Shown here piece by piece: positions 53,942 to 63,223 of a stretch of 64,000 nt of DNA; position 1 is the stretch's first letter, and the number at the start of each line of letters is the position of its first letter. The stretch covers positions 30,092 to 94,091 of the forward strand of contig JAKFUG010000042.1 in NCBI GenBank assembly GCA_021732785.1. Reading direction: 5' to 3'. The notes beneath the pieces were generated by a model, which ran no database searches, had not been told where the DNA came from, and saw only the letters and a program-made list of their open reading frames with translations. The stretch comes from Planctomycetaceae bacterium. Lineage in GTDB: Bacteria; Planctomycetota; Planctomycetia; Planctomycetales; Planctomycetaceae. Made by a program: the position numbers and the translations under genes.

Positions 53942-54841
53942 ATGCTCTTCCGGCGAATAAACTCAGGTTGGACCGCCCAGGCGCCCGCAAAGGTGAACCT
54001 GTTTCTGCGTGTTGTTGCCCGCCGACCGGATGGCTTTCACGAGTTAGAAACCGTGATGGCTAAACTTTCGCTGGCGGATGAACTGCATTTCGAGCCTCTG
54101 GCCGGAAATACCATCGCGCTGGCTGTGCGACTAGCCTATCCGCGGTCACTGGGTGCGATGGAAATCCCCCCGACCGCAGACAACCTCGTCTACAAAGCCG
54201 CCGATTTACTCCGCCGCGAAACCGGAACGACGCGCGGCGTCGGCATCACGCTCACCAAACGGGTTCCGGCAGCAGCGGGATTGGGAGGGGGATCGAGTGA
54301 CGCCGCCACAACGCTGCTCGTCTTGAATCAGATGTGGGAACTCGGATTAAGCAACATGGATTTGTGTGGTCTGGCGGCGCGGTTAGGGAGCGATGTGCCA
54401 TTTTTCGTCGCGGACAATGCCTGTGCCTTATGCACAGGGCGGGGCGAAAAGTTGGAACCGATCGTCCCGCGGCAGTGTCTGCATTTAGTATTGGCCAAGC
54501 CAGCGAGCGGGCTTTCGACGGCGGCAGTCTACAAAGGCTGCACGCCAGAGCCCCATGGTCCGCAGGCAGAAAAATGGTTGCAGGATTGGCAAGAAGGAGG
54601 CGTGCTTCAGGCGGCACAGGGTTTGCATAACTCGCTCCAGACGCCGGCGGAACACCTCAATGCCGACGTCACGGGAATCAAGGATCGATTCTCGCGACTT
54701 CCTGTGTGCGGCCATCAATTGACCGGAAGCGGATCGGCTTATTTCGGAATCTGTCGCGACGCACGACAGGCCCGCCGTTTCGCCGCAGTCTTGCGTCAAC
54801 AGGGAGTTCCCTGGGCGGTCGCGGTGACCACCAGGGTATAG
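53942..54841 (+). CDS. ispE: 4-diphosphocytidyl-2-C-methyl-D-erythritol kinase
   Basis: Catalyses the ATP-dependent phosphorylation of CDP-methylerythritol in the MEP route to isoprenoids. 299 aa, usual length. GHMP kinase features: N-terminal APAKVNLFLRVVARRPDGFHELETV, ATP-binding loop PAAAGLGGGSSDAA, and C-terminal GHQLTGSGSAYFGI. It is followed 110 bp later by spoVG on the same strand, a neighbourhood also seen in Firmicutes. It supplies precursors for the hopanoid or squalene chemistry suggested by hpnE. Confidence 0.95.
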   Translation: MLFRRINSGWTAQAPAKVNLFLRVVARRPDGFHELETVMAKLSLADELHFEPLAGNTIALAVRLAYPRSLGAMEIPPTADNLVYKAADLLRRETGTTRGVGITLTKRVPAAAGLGGGSSDAATTLLVLNQMWELGLSNMDLCGLAARLGSDVPFFVADNACALCTGRGEKLEPIVPRQCLHLVLAKPASGLSTAAVYKGCTPEPHGPQAEKWLQDWQEGGVLQAAQGLHNSLQTPAEHLNADVTGIKDRFSRLPVCGHQLTGSGSAYFGICRDARQARRFAAVLRQQGVPWAVAVTTRV

Positions 54842-54951
54842 ATGCACCGCAAGGAAGCATGACAGCGTGCGTAAGAGACTTCGAGGACCTTGGCTTCCTT
54901 GCCACGAAGACAGGGGACGCCGCGGGTAAGACACCCAGAAGGAGCAGGGAC

Positions 54952-55572
54952 GTGGAGATTACTGAGATTCGCATCAAGCTGATGAGCGATCCCAACGATC
55001 GCCTGCAGGCTTTCTGTTCGATCACATTCGACGGATGCTTCGTCATTCGCGATCTGAAAATCATTCAGGGAACAAAAGGTTCCTTTGTGGCAATGCCCAG
55101 CCGCAAGCTCACCGACCGTTGCCCGCGGTGCTCTGCCAAAAATCATCTCCGTGCCCGATTCTGCAGCGATTGCGGCACACGATTGCTCGAAGAACGGGCA
55201 ATCAAGGCCGATGACGGACGCGCAAAACTCTATGCGGATATTGCCCATCCCATCAATTCCGACTGCCGCGACATGATCCAGCGGAAAGTCGTGGTCGCTT
55301 ATGGCATCGAACTCGAACGCTCGAAGTTGCCCGGCTACATCTGCTCGTACGACGATTACGGCGAAGAATGCTTCGCCGCACTAGGAGACGATACCGAGGA
55401 AATTCTGGATCTGCCCCGTGTTGCTCCCGCGGAGATGACGCGCCGGCGCGAAGGCGTTCCCGGCTATCCCTCCGGTGCCCATCTCCGCAACGGTCGCGAC
55501 AATGGCCGCATGGTTGCGGCTCATCGCGTGGATGCAACCGAAGAGGATAATTTCGGAGCGGGCCTGATTTAG
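54952..55572 (+). CDS. spoVG: SpoVG family protein with zinc ribbon
   Basis: 206 aa. The N-terminal 85 residues are a SpoVG domain (VEITEIRIKLMSDPNDRLQAF, SITFDGCFVIRDLKIIQG, FVAMPSRKLTD). A zinc-ribbon-like insertion follows immediately: C57-P-R-C60 ... C71-S-D-C74. The C-terminal part (REGVPGYPSGAHLRNGRDNG) is disordered. SpoVG in Bacillus and others is a small nucleic-acid-binding regulator of about 95 aa, so this long zinc-bearing form is a variant found in planctomycetes. GTG start with AAGGAG upstream at 54940; ATG-free. Position after ispE is conserved with Firmicutes. Confidence 0.9.
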   Translation: MEITEIRIKLMSDPNDRLQAFCSITFDGCFVIRDLKIIQGTKGSFVAMPSRKLTDRCPRCSAKNHLRARFCSDCGTRLLEERAIKADDGRAKLYADIAHPINSDCRDMIQRKVVVAYGIELERSKLPGYICSYDDYGEECFAALGDDTEEILDLPRVAPAEMTRRREGVPGYPSGAHLRNGRDNGRMVAAHRVDATEEDNFGAGLI

Positions 55573-55657
55573 TCGTTGCGCCGATTTGTCATTCAATTGA
55601 CGGCGTTTTCGCGATAGAATTTCCGTTGCGGGACACTCTCGCACTCGGGGAGAAATC

Positions 55658-56224
55658 GTGATGCTGACTTTCCTGCACCGTTCACACTTCGCGGGTTTCG
55701 TTGTGGTCTTGTTTCTGCCTTTGCCACAGACGGCGGTGGCTCAAGCGGTGGCTGTGCAACAGCCTGTGGTGCGAACGATGGGCGTCTCGACGACGGTGTC
55801 GGTCCCGGATCGCGGTACCACTTATCTGGGCGGCATGAATTCCGCGGCTTCCGGTCGCATTTCGCCGGGGCCGTTTCGTCCGGGAACGAATTCCGGGTTG
55901 GAGCGTTCCGGATCGTCGATGAGTGTTTCGGTCTTCGTCCACGATCTTCAGGCGATGGACGAAGCGCTCCTGAATCAGGGGCCGACGACTCCTTCCGAGA
56001 GCGATATGTGGTCCGCGCGGTTGAATCAGCGGCGCGCACAATCGAATGCCGGTGTTAATTCGGCTGTTGTCGAAGATACCGCAAGTCAGGCCGCGCGCTA
56101 CGAACAGCTTGCCCGGGAGGCGGAATCGCGGCGCAAGTTTTCTATCGCCCGCATGCACTGGCAGGTCGCTGCCAAACTCGGTTCCCCCGTGGCACGGCAG
56201 CGCTTGACCGCCCTCCAACCGTAA
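55658..56224 (+). CDS. Hypothetical secreted protein (188 aa)
   Basis: Signal peptide (HFAGFVVVLFLPLPQTAVAQ). The mature part is Ser/Gly/Thr-rich, then ends in an alpha-helical region resembling a single TPR/Sel1-like unit (YEQLAREAESRRKFSIARMHWQVAAKLGSPVARQRLTAL). No enzyme motif. GGGGAGA precedes GTG-ATG; either could be the start. It converges with the Gly-rich gene, separated by a bidirectional terminator. Function unknown. Confidence 0.75.
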   Translation: MMLTFLHRSHFAGFVVVLFLPLPQTAVAQAVAVQQPVVRTMGVSTTVSVPDRGTTYLGGMNSAASGRISPGPFRPGTNSGLERSGSSMSVSVFVHDLQAMDEALLNQGPTTPSESDMWSARLNQRRAQSNAGVNSAVVEDTASQAARYEQLAREAESRRKFSIARMHWQVAAKLGSPVARQRLTALQP

Positions 56225-56248
56225 GCAGATGCTGGACGTCCAATGAAA

Positions 56249-56279
56249 ACGGCCCGGAGAAAGAGCTTCTCCGGGCCGT
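56249..56279. terminator. Bidirectional terminator
   Basis: Perfect 13-bp stem (ACGGCCCGGAGAA and its complement), 5-base loop. Plus side is followed by CTCATTTTG, and minus side by TTTTCATTGG. It separates the convergent genes ending at 56224 and 56309. Confidence 0.88.
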
Positions 56280-56308
56280 CTCATTTTGCGATCACTGCAT
56301 TGGAAACA

Positions 56309-57226
56309 TTAGTTCGCAGCGGCCGTCGTCCGACCGGATCGAACGGGTTCCGCTGGCTTGGTTTCCGGAGCTTCTTCGGAACGCTTTTTGGCGTTCGCCA
56401 ACAGGGCTTGTGCTCCCAACAATTGTGCGTGTGTGAAATACGGCGTCGGTTGGGCACCCCCGGTGTGCTGGACCGCCTTGTTCGCCAATTGGTCAAAGCT
56501 CATTTTATCCGTCAGATGCCAGGCCGCGGCTTGCGCGGCTTGCGCGTCGACCTTGCCGGAACCGACGGATGTCAGCAGTTCCTTGAGGACAGGGTCATCG
56601 GAGAATTTCTCCACCGGAACGAGGACGTACTCGGCCTTGACACTCGGTTCCGGTTTGCCGTGTTGGAGACAAACGGAGTTGAAAGGGATCAGGCCGATTT
56701 GTTCGGGAGGAATGCTCGCGGCCCCGCCACCGAAGAATCCACCACCGCCGCCTTGTTGACCGCCGCCGAAGCCGCCGCCGCCACCGAGTCCACCGCCGCC
56801 GCCGAAGCCGCCGCCGGTTTGCTGTTGTCCGCCGCCTTGTCCGCCGCCCAATCCGCCTTGTCCGCCGCCGAACCCACCTTGTCCGCCGCCGCCAAAGCCA
56901 CCGCCACCAAATTGCGCGAGGTGTTTCGGAACCCCGACCGCCGCCTGGGGCAGCTTCACGGTCAACGTCTTATCGGTTGTATTTTCAATGAGCACATTTC
57001 CACCAAAGGAGTTTTGGGGAATGAGCTTCACTTTCAACTGGCCCGATTCCACACCTTGGAAGAGTTCTACCTCTTCCGCATTGGGATCGTACGTCAGCTT
57101 TCGCAGCGGCCGTTTCACATTCTGCTTGCCAGCGGCCCACGTGGACGAGCCGCCACTCAGAACCAAGCATGTCGCAGCAATCGCGACCGAAACCGCACCT
57201 AGCACGGCGATCGAACGGCGGACCAT
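56309..57226 (-). CDS. Secreted Gly-rich protein of unknown function
   Basis: 305 aa. Signal peptide (AVLGAVSVAIAATCLVLSGG), a beta-rich part (about 35-100, QLKVKLIPQNSFGGNVLIENTTDKTLTVKLP), then a glycine block of about 60 residues (GGGGFGGGGQGGFGGG type), then an alpha-helical C-terminal domain (PVLKELLTSVGSGKVDAQAAQAAAWHLTDKMSFDQLANKA). The family is seen in planctomycetes without a known role; a cell-wall or outer-surface scaffold is plausible. AAAGGGT before ATG. Confidence 0.82.
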   Translation of the reverse strand: MVRRSIAVLGAVSVAIAATCLVLSGGSSTWAAGKQNVKRPLRKLTYDPNAEEVELFQGVESGQLKVKLIPQNSFGGNVLIENTTDKTLTVKLPQAAVGVPKHLAQFGGGGFGGGGQGGFGGGQGGLGGGQGGGQQQTGGGFGGGGGLGGGGGFGGGQQGGGGGFFGGGAASIPPEQIGLIPFNSVCLQHGKPEPSVKAEYVLVPVEKFSDDPVLKELLTSVGSGKVDAQAAQAAAWHLTDKMSFDQLANKAVQHTGGAQPTPYFTHAQLLGAQALLANAKKRSEEAPETKPAEPVRSGRTTAAAN

Positions 57227-57846
57227 CGCACACCCTTTCAGAAGAATTCACGGGACAGGACCGCCTCGCACGACTCTCGCAGCCGTCCGACGTGGTCAGT
57301 TATCTTAAACCTCGCCGTCCTCGGCGAGCAACGAAAAGTTTCTTGTCGACAAAGAATTCAGCCATTCTCTGTCGGTTCTGTCGCAGCCTCCGACTTCACC
57401 GGTGAGGCTGCCGTCCTTGCGCCACCGTCCGTGCCGGATGATCGTCTCACCGTTTTCGTCCACGTCACACACAAATCCGCAGTCGGACGCCAAGTCGCCG
57501 TGCAGTCGGGAGAACCGTTCGTGTCCGGCCAGCAAAAACGCATTGCCCATCAGACTTTACGCCGACAGCACAGCGGGCAGGAAAGGCACAGTCGTCAATC
57601 TGCCAAGGTCCACACCGCTCCCCTCGCGGCTTCACACCCGAGGCTGGCAACGTAATTTGATGAACGAAATCAACAGAATTTGTTCAATTCCACGGAAAGA
57701 ACTTCGGCGGCGGGTTAACGCTCCGAGCTTAAGAGCGACGACAACGCGGTATCGAAAGTGCATGTAAAGCGATTTACAGCGAGTATCAATCAGAGTATCT
57801 TGATGCGAAAGCGCGTCCTCGAAATCCTCCACTGCCGGAAACAAAG
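57227..57846. other. Intergenic region, 620 bp, upstream of the second DUF1501 gene
   Basis: Holds the promoter candidate at 57773-57801. A minus-strand frame of 81 codons (57305-57550) has a fairly protein-like composition but no ribosome binding site. I do not call it. Confidence 0.5.
57773..57801 (+). promoter_or_regulatory. Sigma-70-like promoter of the DUF1501 gene
   Basis: TTTACA, 17-bp spacer, TATCTT, ending 45 bp before the start codon at 57847. Confidence 0.4.
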
Positions 57847-59241
57847 ATGGCGAGCCGCCACGCGCACCCGCATGCTTTCACCGCTTTGAATGCCCGTGAC
57901 CACGAAGGCTTGGTCGTTTCCGGGCGACGGAGCATGCTCAAAGCCAGTCTCGCCGGGATGGCCGGATTGACGCTTCCCGGTCTGCTGGCGGCGAAAGACG
58001 CGACTCCGGCCGGTAGCCCGTCTTTACGTCAGAAGAGCGTGATTCTCCTCTGGATGACCGGCGGTCCGAGCCATATCGACACGCTCGATCCCAAGCCGGA
58101 CGCGCCGATCGAAATCCGCGGGCCGTTCGATGTTATTCCCACGGCCTTGCCCGGTGTCCAAATCTGCGAGTATCTGCCGAAGTATGCGGCGATGCTTAAC
58201 GACTTCACGATGATTCGATCGGTCGATTGCCGGCACTCGAATCACGAACCGAATATGGTGATGCAGACCGCGAATCTCGCCGCAGAACCGCGCGAAAACA
58301 AGGAAGCCGAAAAGTTCCCGGCGCTGGCGTCGCTGATTGCCAAACATCGCGGCGACAGTTCGCGCGAGATTCCGCCGTATGTCGTGCTCAATATGAAGTC
58401 CCGCAGCCATCTCGCGTGGGGTGGTTATCTTGGAAAGGCGTACGATCCGTTTCAGGGAAACGATGTCGCTTCCCTGTTCCAATTGCCCGGCGAATTGACA
58501 CACGAACGGCTCGTCAATCGCCGGGATTTGTACGCCCATCTCGATCGCATGCGGCGGGATCTTGACCTTGGAGGGTCACTCGAAGCGGCGGATCGGTTCA
58601 CGCAGCAGGCGGTTGACATTGTGATGGGGGCCCGGGCCCGCGATGCGTTCGACATTTCCCGCGAGTCACAAACCACCCGCGATCGTTACGGCAAGCATGA
58701 ATGGGCCCAGCAAGTCATGCTCGCCCGGCGATTGGTCGAATCCGGCGTGAGTTTCGTCACCATCGATCTCAGCAACCACGGGGCATCCGGCACGTGGGAT
58801 ACGCACGGCGACAACATCCCCCCGTATGGCGGCATCTGGAATGGACTCCGTCCGTTGTTACCGGTGTTCGACCATCTCTTCACGACACTCGTCGGTGATT
58901 TGAAAGAGCGTGGCTTGCTCGACGATGTGCTGGTGATCGCCATGGGGGAATTCGGCCGGACGCCACAGATCGGCACGCAGGGCAGTTCCGACGGCCGCAA
59001 TCACTGGCCGGTGGTGATGTCGATGACGCTCGCCGGCGGCGGGATGAGGCACGGTCAGGTGATCGGCAGCACCGACCGCGACGGTGGACAGATCAAAGAA
59101 CGTCCGGTCACTCCGGGTGATCTCGCCGCAACGATCTTCCGTCACATGGGCGTGCCCGAGAACCTCATGTACAACGACAACCGCGGCCGCCCCCGCAACG
59201 TCTTCGAAAGCGGGGCTTCGATTCGTGAGTTGTTCGGATAG
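57847..59241 (+). CDS. DUF1501 domain protein (second)
   Basis: 464 aa. N-terminal Tat-like signal with GRRSMLKASLAGMAGLTLPGLLAA. DUF1501 core: KSVILLWMTGGPSHIDTLDPKPDAP, LPGVQICEYLPKYAAMLNDFTMIRSVDCRHSNHEP, VSFVTIDLSNHG, WDTHGDNIP, DDVLVIAMGEFGRTPQIG and GRNHWP. It is shorter than the other copy at 46052, with the same motif order, and only distantly similar. No DUF1549/DUF1553 partner gene is adjacent. Proposed phosphatase-like fold; substrate unknown. Confidence 0.92.
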   Translation: MASRHAHPHAFTALNARDHEGLVVSGRRSMLKASLAGMAGLTLPGLLAAKDATPAGSPSLRQKSVILLWMTGGPSHIDTLDPKPDAPIEIRGPFDVIPTALPGVQICEYLPKYAAMLNDFTMIRSVDCRHSNHEPNMVMQTANLAAEPRENKEAEKFPALASLIAKHRGDSSREIPPYVVLNMKSRSHLAWGGYLGKAYDPFQGNDVASLFQLPGELTHERLVNRRDLYAHLDRMRRDLDLGGSLEAADRFTQQAVDIVMGARARDAFDISRESQTTRDRYGKHEWAQQVMLARRLVESGVSFVTIDLSNHGASGTWDTHGDNIPPYGGIWNGLRPLLPVFDHLFTTLVGDLKERGLLDDVLVIAMGEFGRTPQIGTQGSSDGRNHWPVVMSMTLAGGGMRHGQVIGSTDRDGGQIKERPVTPGDLAATIFRHMGVPENLMYNDNRGRPRNVFESGASIRELFG

Positions 59242-59410
59242 CCCACGCTATCGCATTCGCACTGTTATTGCCGCCGATAAGCTGGCTCCTGCCACGAACC
59301 GCAAGAATGGTTGCGGCGAGTTCGGGCAACCACGGAGTTTTTACTGCATGGGAGTGACTGGTGAGGTTGCTAAAGTCCAACCGTCGTCGGCGGCATTGGA
59401 CGGCCACCAA

Positions 59411-60094
59411 TCATTCGTTGAACTTCGCGGCGGCCGCACGTCGTGGCGCGTAGTTAGCATCGTCGCCCCAAATTTTTTCTTGAAAACTCGCCCGTCCGGA
59501 ACCGACACGGCACGCTTGATGATGTGCCGGCTGCTTTTTGTAGAAGTCCTGATGATACTCTTCCGCGGGGTAGAACATTTTCGCCGACACAATCGGAGTG
59601 ACGATCGGCTTTTTGAAGCGTCCCGTAGCACCAAGCCGCTCCTTCGAGGACTCGGCAGCGCGACGTTGGTCCTCATCGTGAACAAAGATGGCCGTGCGAT
59701 AGGAATTTCCGCGATCGGCAAATTGTCCGCCGGCATCGGTCGGGTCGACATTCCGCCAGAAAACTTCCAGCAAGTCATCGTAGCTGACGCGTCGCGGATC
59801 GTATCGGACCTCAATCGCTTCCACATGACCGGTTGGCGATTGCGAGACCTGCTTGTACGTCGGGTTCTTGACGAAACCGCCGGTATATCCCGAGACCACG
59901 GTCATCACGCCGGGAATTTTCTCGAAGGGCTCCTCCATCGACCAGAAGCAGCCTCCTGCAAACGTGGCGACAGCGAGAGGCGATTGGCCCGGCGTTTCAC
60001 GAGCGGTTTCGCCCGAAAACAGGTGAGAATTCACAACCAATCCACCCATCAGCAATACGGTCAGCATCGCGGTGGATTTTGTAAAATTTGACAT
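59411..60094 (-). CDS. msrA: Peptide-methionine (S)-S-oxide reductase MsrA, exported
   Basis: 227 aa. Repairs oxidised methionine. A hydrophobic N-terminal segment (AMLTVLLMGGLVVNSHLF) suggests export or a membrane anchor. Catalytic motif AGGCFWSMEEPF with C49, then GYTGG, PTGHVEAIEVRYDP, and GNSYRTAIF; the extra C-terminal Cys used for recycling in some members is seen in HHQACRVG. ATG 60094 has TAAGGAG at the right spacing; GTG 60103 would sit on the binding site. Extracytoplasmic MsrA fits a role in protecting surface proteins. Confidence 0.93.
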   Translation of the reverse strand: MSNFTKSTAMLTVLLMGGLVVNSHLFSGETARETPGQSPLAVATFAGGCFWSMEEPFEKIPGVMTVVSGYTGGFVKNPTYKQVSQSPTGHVEAIEVRYDPRRVSYDDLLEVFWRNVDPTDAGGQFADRGNSYRTAIFVHDEDQRRAAESSKERLGATGRFKKPIVTPIVSAKMFYPAEEYHQDFYKKQPAHHQACRVGSGRASFQEKIWGDDANYAPRRAAAAKFNE

Positions 60095-60446
60095 GCCACG
60101 CACTCCTTAATTACACGTCCGACATCATTGTCCTGTGAGTTCAGTATCGATGGATACGCGGAAATCCGTCGAAAACGGTCGTCGTCGGACCTTTCACCGA
60201 CTGAGATGCACCAACCACCCCGAAGGTGACACGACGCCTCCTGGTGCTTTCGCCTGCGGCCAGCGCGGTCTCGCGTTCATGGCGGTTCGCGAATCAGTCG
60301 GTCCGAACCGACTCGGGCCGGAATTCAAACATAAGTTTGGCGGCATCGATATCGCTGGTGTGTCACTGGCTCTGCCAGTGTTCTGAAGATCGTCGTGAAA
60401 TTCCGAAGAGCACTGGTGGAGCCAGTGGCACACGGAGAAGAAGACA
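60095..60446. other. Intergenic region upstream of msrA with palindrome D
   Basis: 352 bp. Contains palindrome D (60358-60433). No other gene or clear promoter. Confidence 0.6.
60358..60433. repeat. Palindromic intergenic repeat, family D (single copy here)
   Basis: GTGTGTCACTGGCTCTGCC.AGTG pairs with CACT.GGTGGAGCCAGTGGCACAC, mismatched at three positions, around a loop of about 30 bp. It lies between msrA (minus start) and the methyltransferase stop. I recall similar sequence in other planctomycete genomes, but cannot check this here. Confidence 0.8.
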
Positions 60447-61463
60447 TCACGCGGCGCGAACGGCATCATGCTTCGAAGATCGCGGTTTCACACCGCGGCC
60501 GACGATCAAGCCGTCGCGCACGGCAACTGTCTTTTCTAACCCGGCTTCCTGCAACCATTGGACAAGTGTGGCCAGGCGGCAGGGTTGATGATGCGGTGCG
60601 GTCAAGCGATCACACATGGCGAGCCGGGCTCGATCGCGCAGGGCATCCGGCGTGCAGGTTTCCAGTGCATCGGGCGGAGCAATCGGTAGCAGTCGTTGCA
60701 GCCGACGGCCAATGCCGGGCACTTTGCCAAGCGCGAGTTGCACCGGGAAGAGTGCATTCACCAGCGTCTGTCCGATCGCCATCGCGCGGGTCGGCGGCAT
60801 GCGTGTCGTGAACCACCGTAACCACGCCGTCGGGCCGATCTGCCGGAACCATCGTGGGGGGGCAATGTCGATTGCCAGTTGTCCTCCTTCGCGGAGTTGC
60901 GCCGGCAACGCCATCAAAGCGCGATGGGCATCCGGTGTCCGATGCAGCACGCCGAAACCGTACACGCCGTCAAACAATTCGGCGCGAAACGGCAGCGAGA
61001 AGACATCGGCCTGCACCAGATGCAATCGGGGATGATCGCCCAGGTTGCGCTGGCAGACATCAATTGCCGAGGAGTAATCGACCGCGACGACATGGGCCCC
61101 GCTCTGCAAGGCGATCTCGGTGAAGCGACCAGACCCGCAACCGATTTCGAGCAGCCATCGATCTTTTAAATCCGCGGCGGACCAACCCGTCATGCGATGA
61201 AAGCGATCCCGCGAGTGATGCGTTCCCAGCGCACTGTCCAGGAGCGCGTGACGGAAAGTGTCCCACAGCGCACCAAAGCTGTCTGCGTAATTGTTGACCG
61301 GGGCGAAACGCGGGATGCCATTCACCAGCGGATAACGCACGACGCACCGCCAGCAGTCGAGCCAGCCGCCGCGGACGTCCTCCGGAGTGCCGTCTTCGAT
61401 CTGCAACCCCAGCCGTCCCCGACATTGAGGGCATCGCAGACGGTCATTCAAGGCTGGTCGCAT
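60447..61463 (-). CDS. Class I SAM-dependent methyltransferase with N-terminal zinc-ribbon-like part
   Basis: 338 aa. N-terminal CPQC ... CWRC pair (Trm112/UbiE-like zinc motif, residues 11-45) followed by GIPRFAP. A Rossmann methyltransferase domain (WLLEIGCGSGRFTEIALQSGAHVVAVDYSSA ... LHLVQADVFSLPFRAELFDGVYGFGVLHRTPDAHRAL). The pattern fits a methyltransferase acting on a polyketide, quinone or sugar; the target is not evident. ATG 61463 is chosen because the zinc motif begins shortly after. Upstream is the WecA-like gene on the same strand with 227 bp between. Confidence 0.87.
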   Translation of the reverse strand: MRPALNDRLRCPQCRGRLGLQIEDGTPEDVRGGWLDCWRCVVRYPLVNGIPRFAPVNNYADSFGALWDTFRHALLDSALGTHHSRDRFHRMTGWSAADLKDRWLLEIGCGSGRFTEIALQSGAHVVAVDYSSAIDVCQRNLGDHPRLHLVQADVFSLPFRAELFDGVYGFGVLHRTPDAHRALMALPAQLREGGQLAIDIAPPRWFRQIGPTAWLRWFTTRMPPTRAMAIGQTLVNALFPVQLALGKVPGIGRRLQRLLPIAPPDALETCTPDALRDRARLAMCDRLTAPHHQPCRLATLVQWLQEAGLEKTVAVRDGLIVGRGVKPRSSKHDAVRAA

Positions 61464-61638
61464 GCTTCCGCCGCCCCGTCTTCCAGGCCATCCCCATGAT
61501 GGCCGGGTGTCAATTCGAACCGGCATTTTCTGCCAGATGCAGGATGGGACTTGTAGCGGCGCGGCGGAATTGCCTCAAGAGCGGATTCCGATGTTTGAGT
61601 CCGATTTCGACGAGAAAACAAGGGGTCTATCAGCAGAA

Positions 61639-61662
61639 AGGCCCAACCGTTTGGCTGGGCCT
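61639..61662 (-). terminator. Terminator of the WecA-like gene
   Basis: AGGCCCAACC pairs with GGCTGGGCCT (one mismatch), loop GTTT, 29 bp past the stop codon; on the minus strand it is followed by TTTCTGC. Confidence 0.65.
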
Positions 61663-61690
61663 CTGAGGAAAATAGCGAATGCAGAAACGC

Positions 61691-63223
61691 CTATGCCACT
61701 TGGCGATCTGGAACGAGTTGCGGCCGACTGGGCATTTGTAGGATGACTTCCGGCTCGTCCACACTCAGCGGCATTTCCTGACAGACGCGTGCGAACAAGC
61801 GGAAGAGATCGTCCAGACGTTGGAGCGGGGCACTCGCCGGTGATTGCCCGGAGGCTTCCAGCGTGGCGATCAGTCCATCTTCGCGGGGAACCGAATAGAC
61901 GAACTGCCACGCGCTTCCTCGCGGATCGAGTGATTCCTCATTGCCTTGCCAATCGAGCACAAGTTCGGCTCGGCCATCGTCCGCGGTGCAGCAGCGGAGC
62001 GCAAGACTGGTCCCCCCCATTTCTTCGACGCGCTGGGAAACCTTCTGCCAGATTTCCAATCGTGAACGGGGATCAAAGCGATCGATCCGAGCCAGCAGAA
62101 ATCGTGTGCGCAAGACACCCGATGTATCCGCAAGGAGGACGCCCAGTTCCTGGATATGCCGGAAGAACAGGACGGTTTCCTGATAACCAAACACTCGTCC
62201 GACAATCAACATCGCCAATACCGAACCGCAAATGGCCAGTCCGGCAAATTCGTTGTCGAGCATCGACGCTGTGAGCGCGGCCGCCGACATGACGAGACAC
62301 AACCCGCCGATCGCAAGGAGCGCCTGCTTGCGGGACAAACCGTGATCTTGCAGTCGATGATGAATGTGTCCGCGGTCGCCTTCACCGATCCCGCGACCAT
62401 TCAGTTTGCGACGGACGATTGCCATGAAAGTGTCGAAGATGGGCACACTGATCAGCACGATCGGCACGGCGAGCGTGTATCCGGTTGCCGACTTCGACGT
62501 CGCCTGGATTGATAACGCCCCGACGAGAAAGCCGATCGTCAAACTGCCGCCATCGCCCATGAAAATCCGTGCCGGCGGCCAGTTTTGTGTCAGGAATCCC
62601 GCAATACTGCCCGCCGCGACCAAAGCGATCACCGCGGCGCCATATTGTTCCTGCATACCGAATAAAGCCGCGACGGTGAGCAGCGAAATCGTTCCCACCG
62701 TTCCGGCGAGGCCATCCAGACCGTCGATCAGGTTGATGACGTTGGAGCAGGCCACCAGCCACAAAATCGTGAAGGGAATGGAGACCAGTCCCAAGCTGAT
62801 TTCCATGCCGAGCACATGCACGGAGTCGATCGCGGTGGTCATGAAGGCGAACGGCAAACTGGCGAAAATCTGCCCGATCAGTTTGGTCCGCGGCCGCAGG
62901 GCGATACGGTCGTCGATCACCCCCAGAATGCAGAAAAGCCCGGCAGAAATGAACAATGGGACGGCTAACTGCACCGTCATCGGGTCGTACAACCATTCCT
63001 GTTTCAGCACGGCCGCAACGCCCATGACGATTAACATCGCCGAGGAAAAAGCCGCGCCGCCGATCACAGGCGTGGGTCGCTTGTGGAGCTTGCGACCGCC
63101 GTCGGGTTTGTCGACCAGGCCAATCCGTGGCGCAAGAAAGCGGGCCAGCCCTGTCAATGCTGCGCTGAGAGCCAGAGCCGCCATCGGCGCAACCACCCAG
63201 GGTGCCGTCAGCAATCCTTGCAT
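61691..63223 (-). CDS. WecA/MraY-family undecaprenyl-phosphate glycosyl-1-phosphate transferase
   Basis: 510 aa, longer than WecA (about 360). Residues 1-335 hold about ten membrane helices with the family motifs GVIDDRIALRPRTKLIGQ (DD pair), NLIDGLDGLAG, and GEGDRGHIHHRLQDHG (HIHHRL). These transfer a sugar-1-phosphate, usually GlcNAc-1-P, to undecaprenyl phosphate and begin a surface polysaccharide or teichoic-acid-like pathway. The C-terminal 150 residues (about 360-510, RFLLARIDRFDPRSRLEIWQKVSQRVEEMGGTSL) form a soluble extension of unknown role, often seen in planctomycetes. Ends near a terminator; the methyltransferase follows on the same strand. Confidence 0.9.
   Translation of the reverse strand: MQGLLTAPWVVAPMAALALSAALTGLARFLAPRIGLVDKPDGGRKLHKRPTPVIGGAAFSSAMLIVMGVAAVLKQEWLYDPMTVQLAVPLFISAGLFCILGVIDDRIALRPRTKLIGQIFASLPFAFMTTAIDSVHVLGMEISLGLVSIPFTILWLVACSNVINLIDGLDGLAGTVGTISLLTVAALFGMQEQYGAAVIALVAAGSIAGFLTQNWPPARIFMGDGGSLTIGFLVGALSIQATSKSATGYTLAVPIVLISVPIFDTFMAIVRRKLNGRGIGEGDRGHIHHRLQDHGLSRKQALLAIGGLCLVMSAAALTASMLDNEFAGLAICGSVLAMLIVGRVFGYQETVLFFRHIQELGVLLADTSGVLRTRFLLARIDRFDPRSRLEIWQKVSQRVEEMGGTSLALRCCTADDGRAELVLDWQGNEESLDPRGSAWQFVYSVPREDGLIATLEASGQSPASAPLQRLDDLFRLFARVCQEMPLSVDEPEVILQMPSRPQLVPDRQVA

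Noticed and set aside
57305-57550. 81-codon minus-strand frame upstream of the second DUF1501 gene
   Set aside because: Protein-like composition but no ribosome binding site or recognisable family; may deserve checking with relatives.
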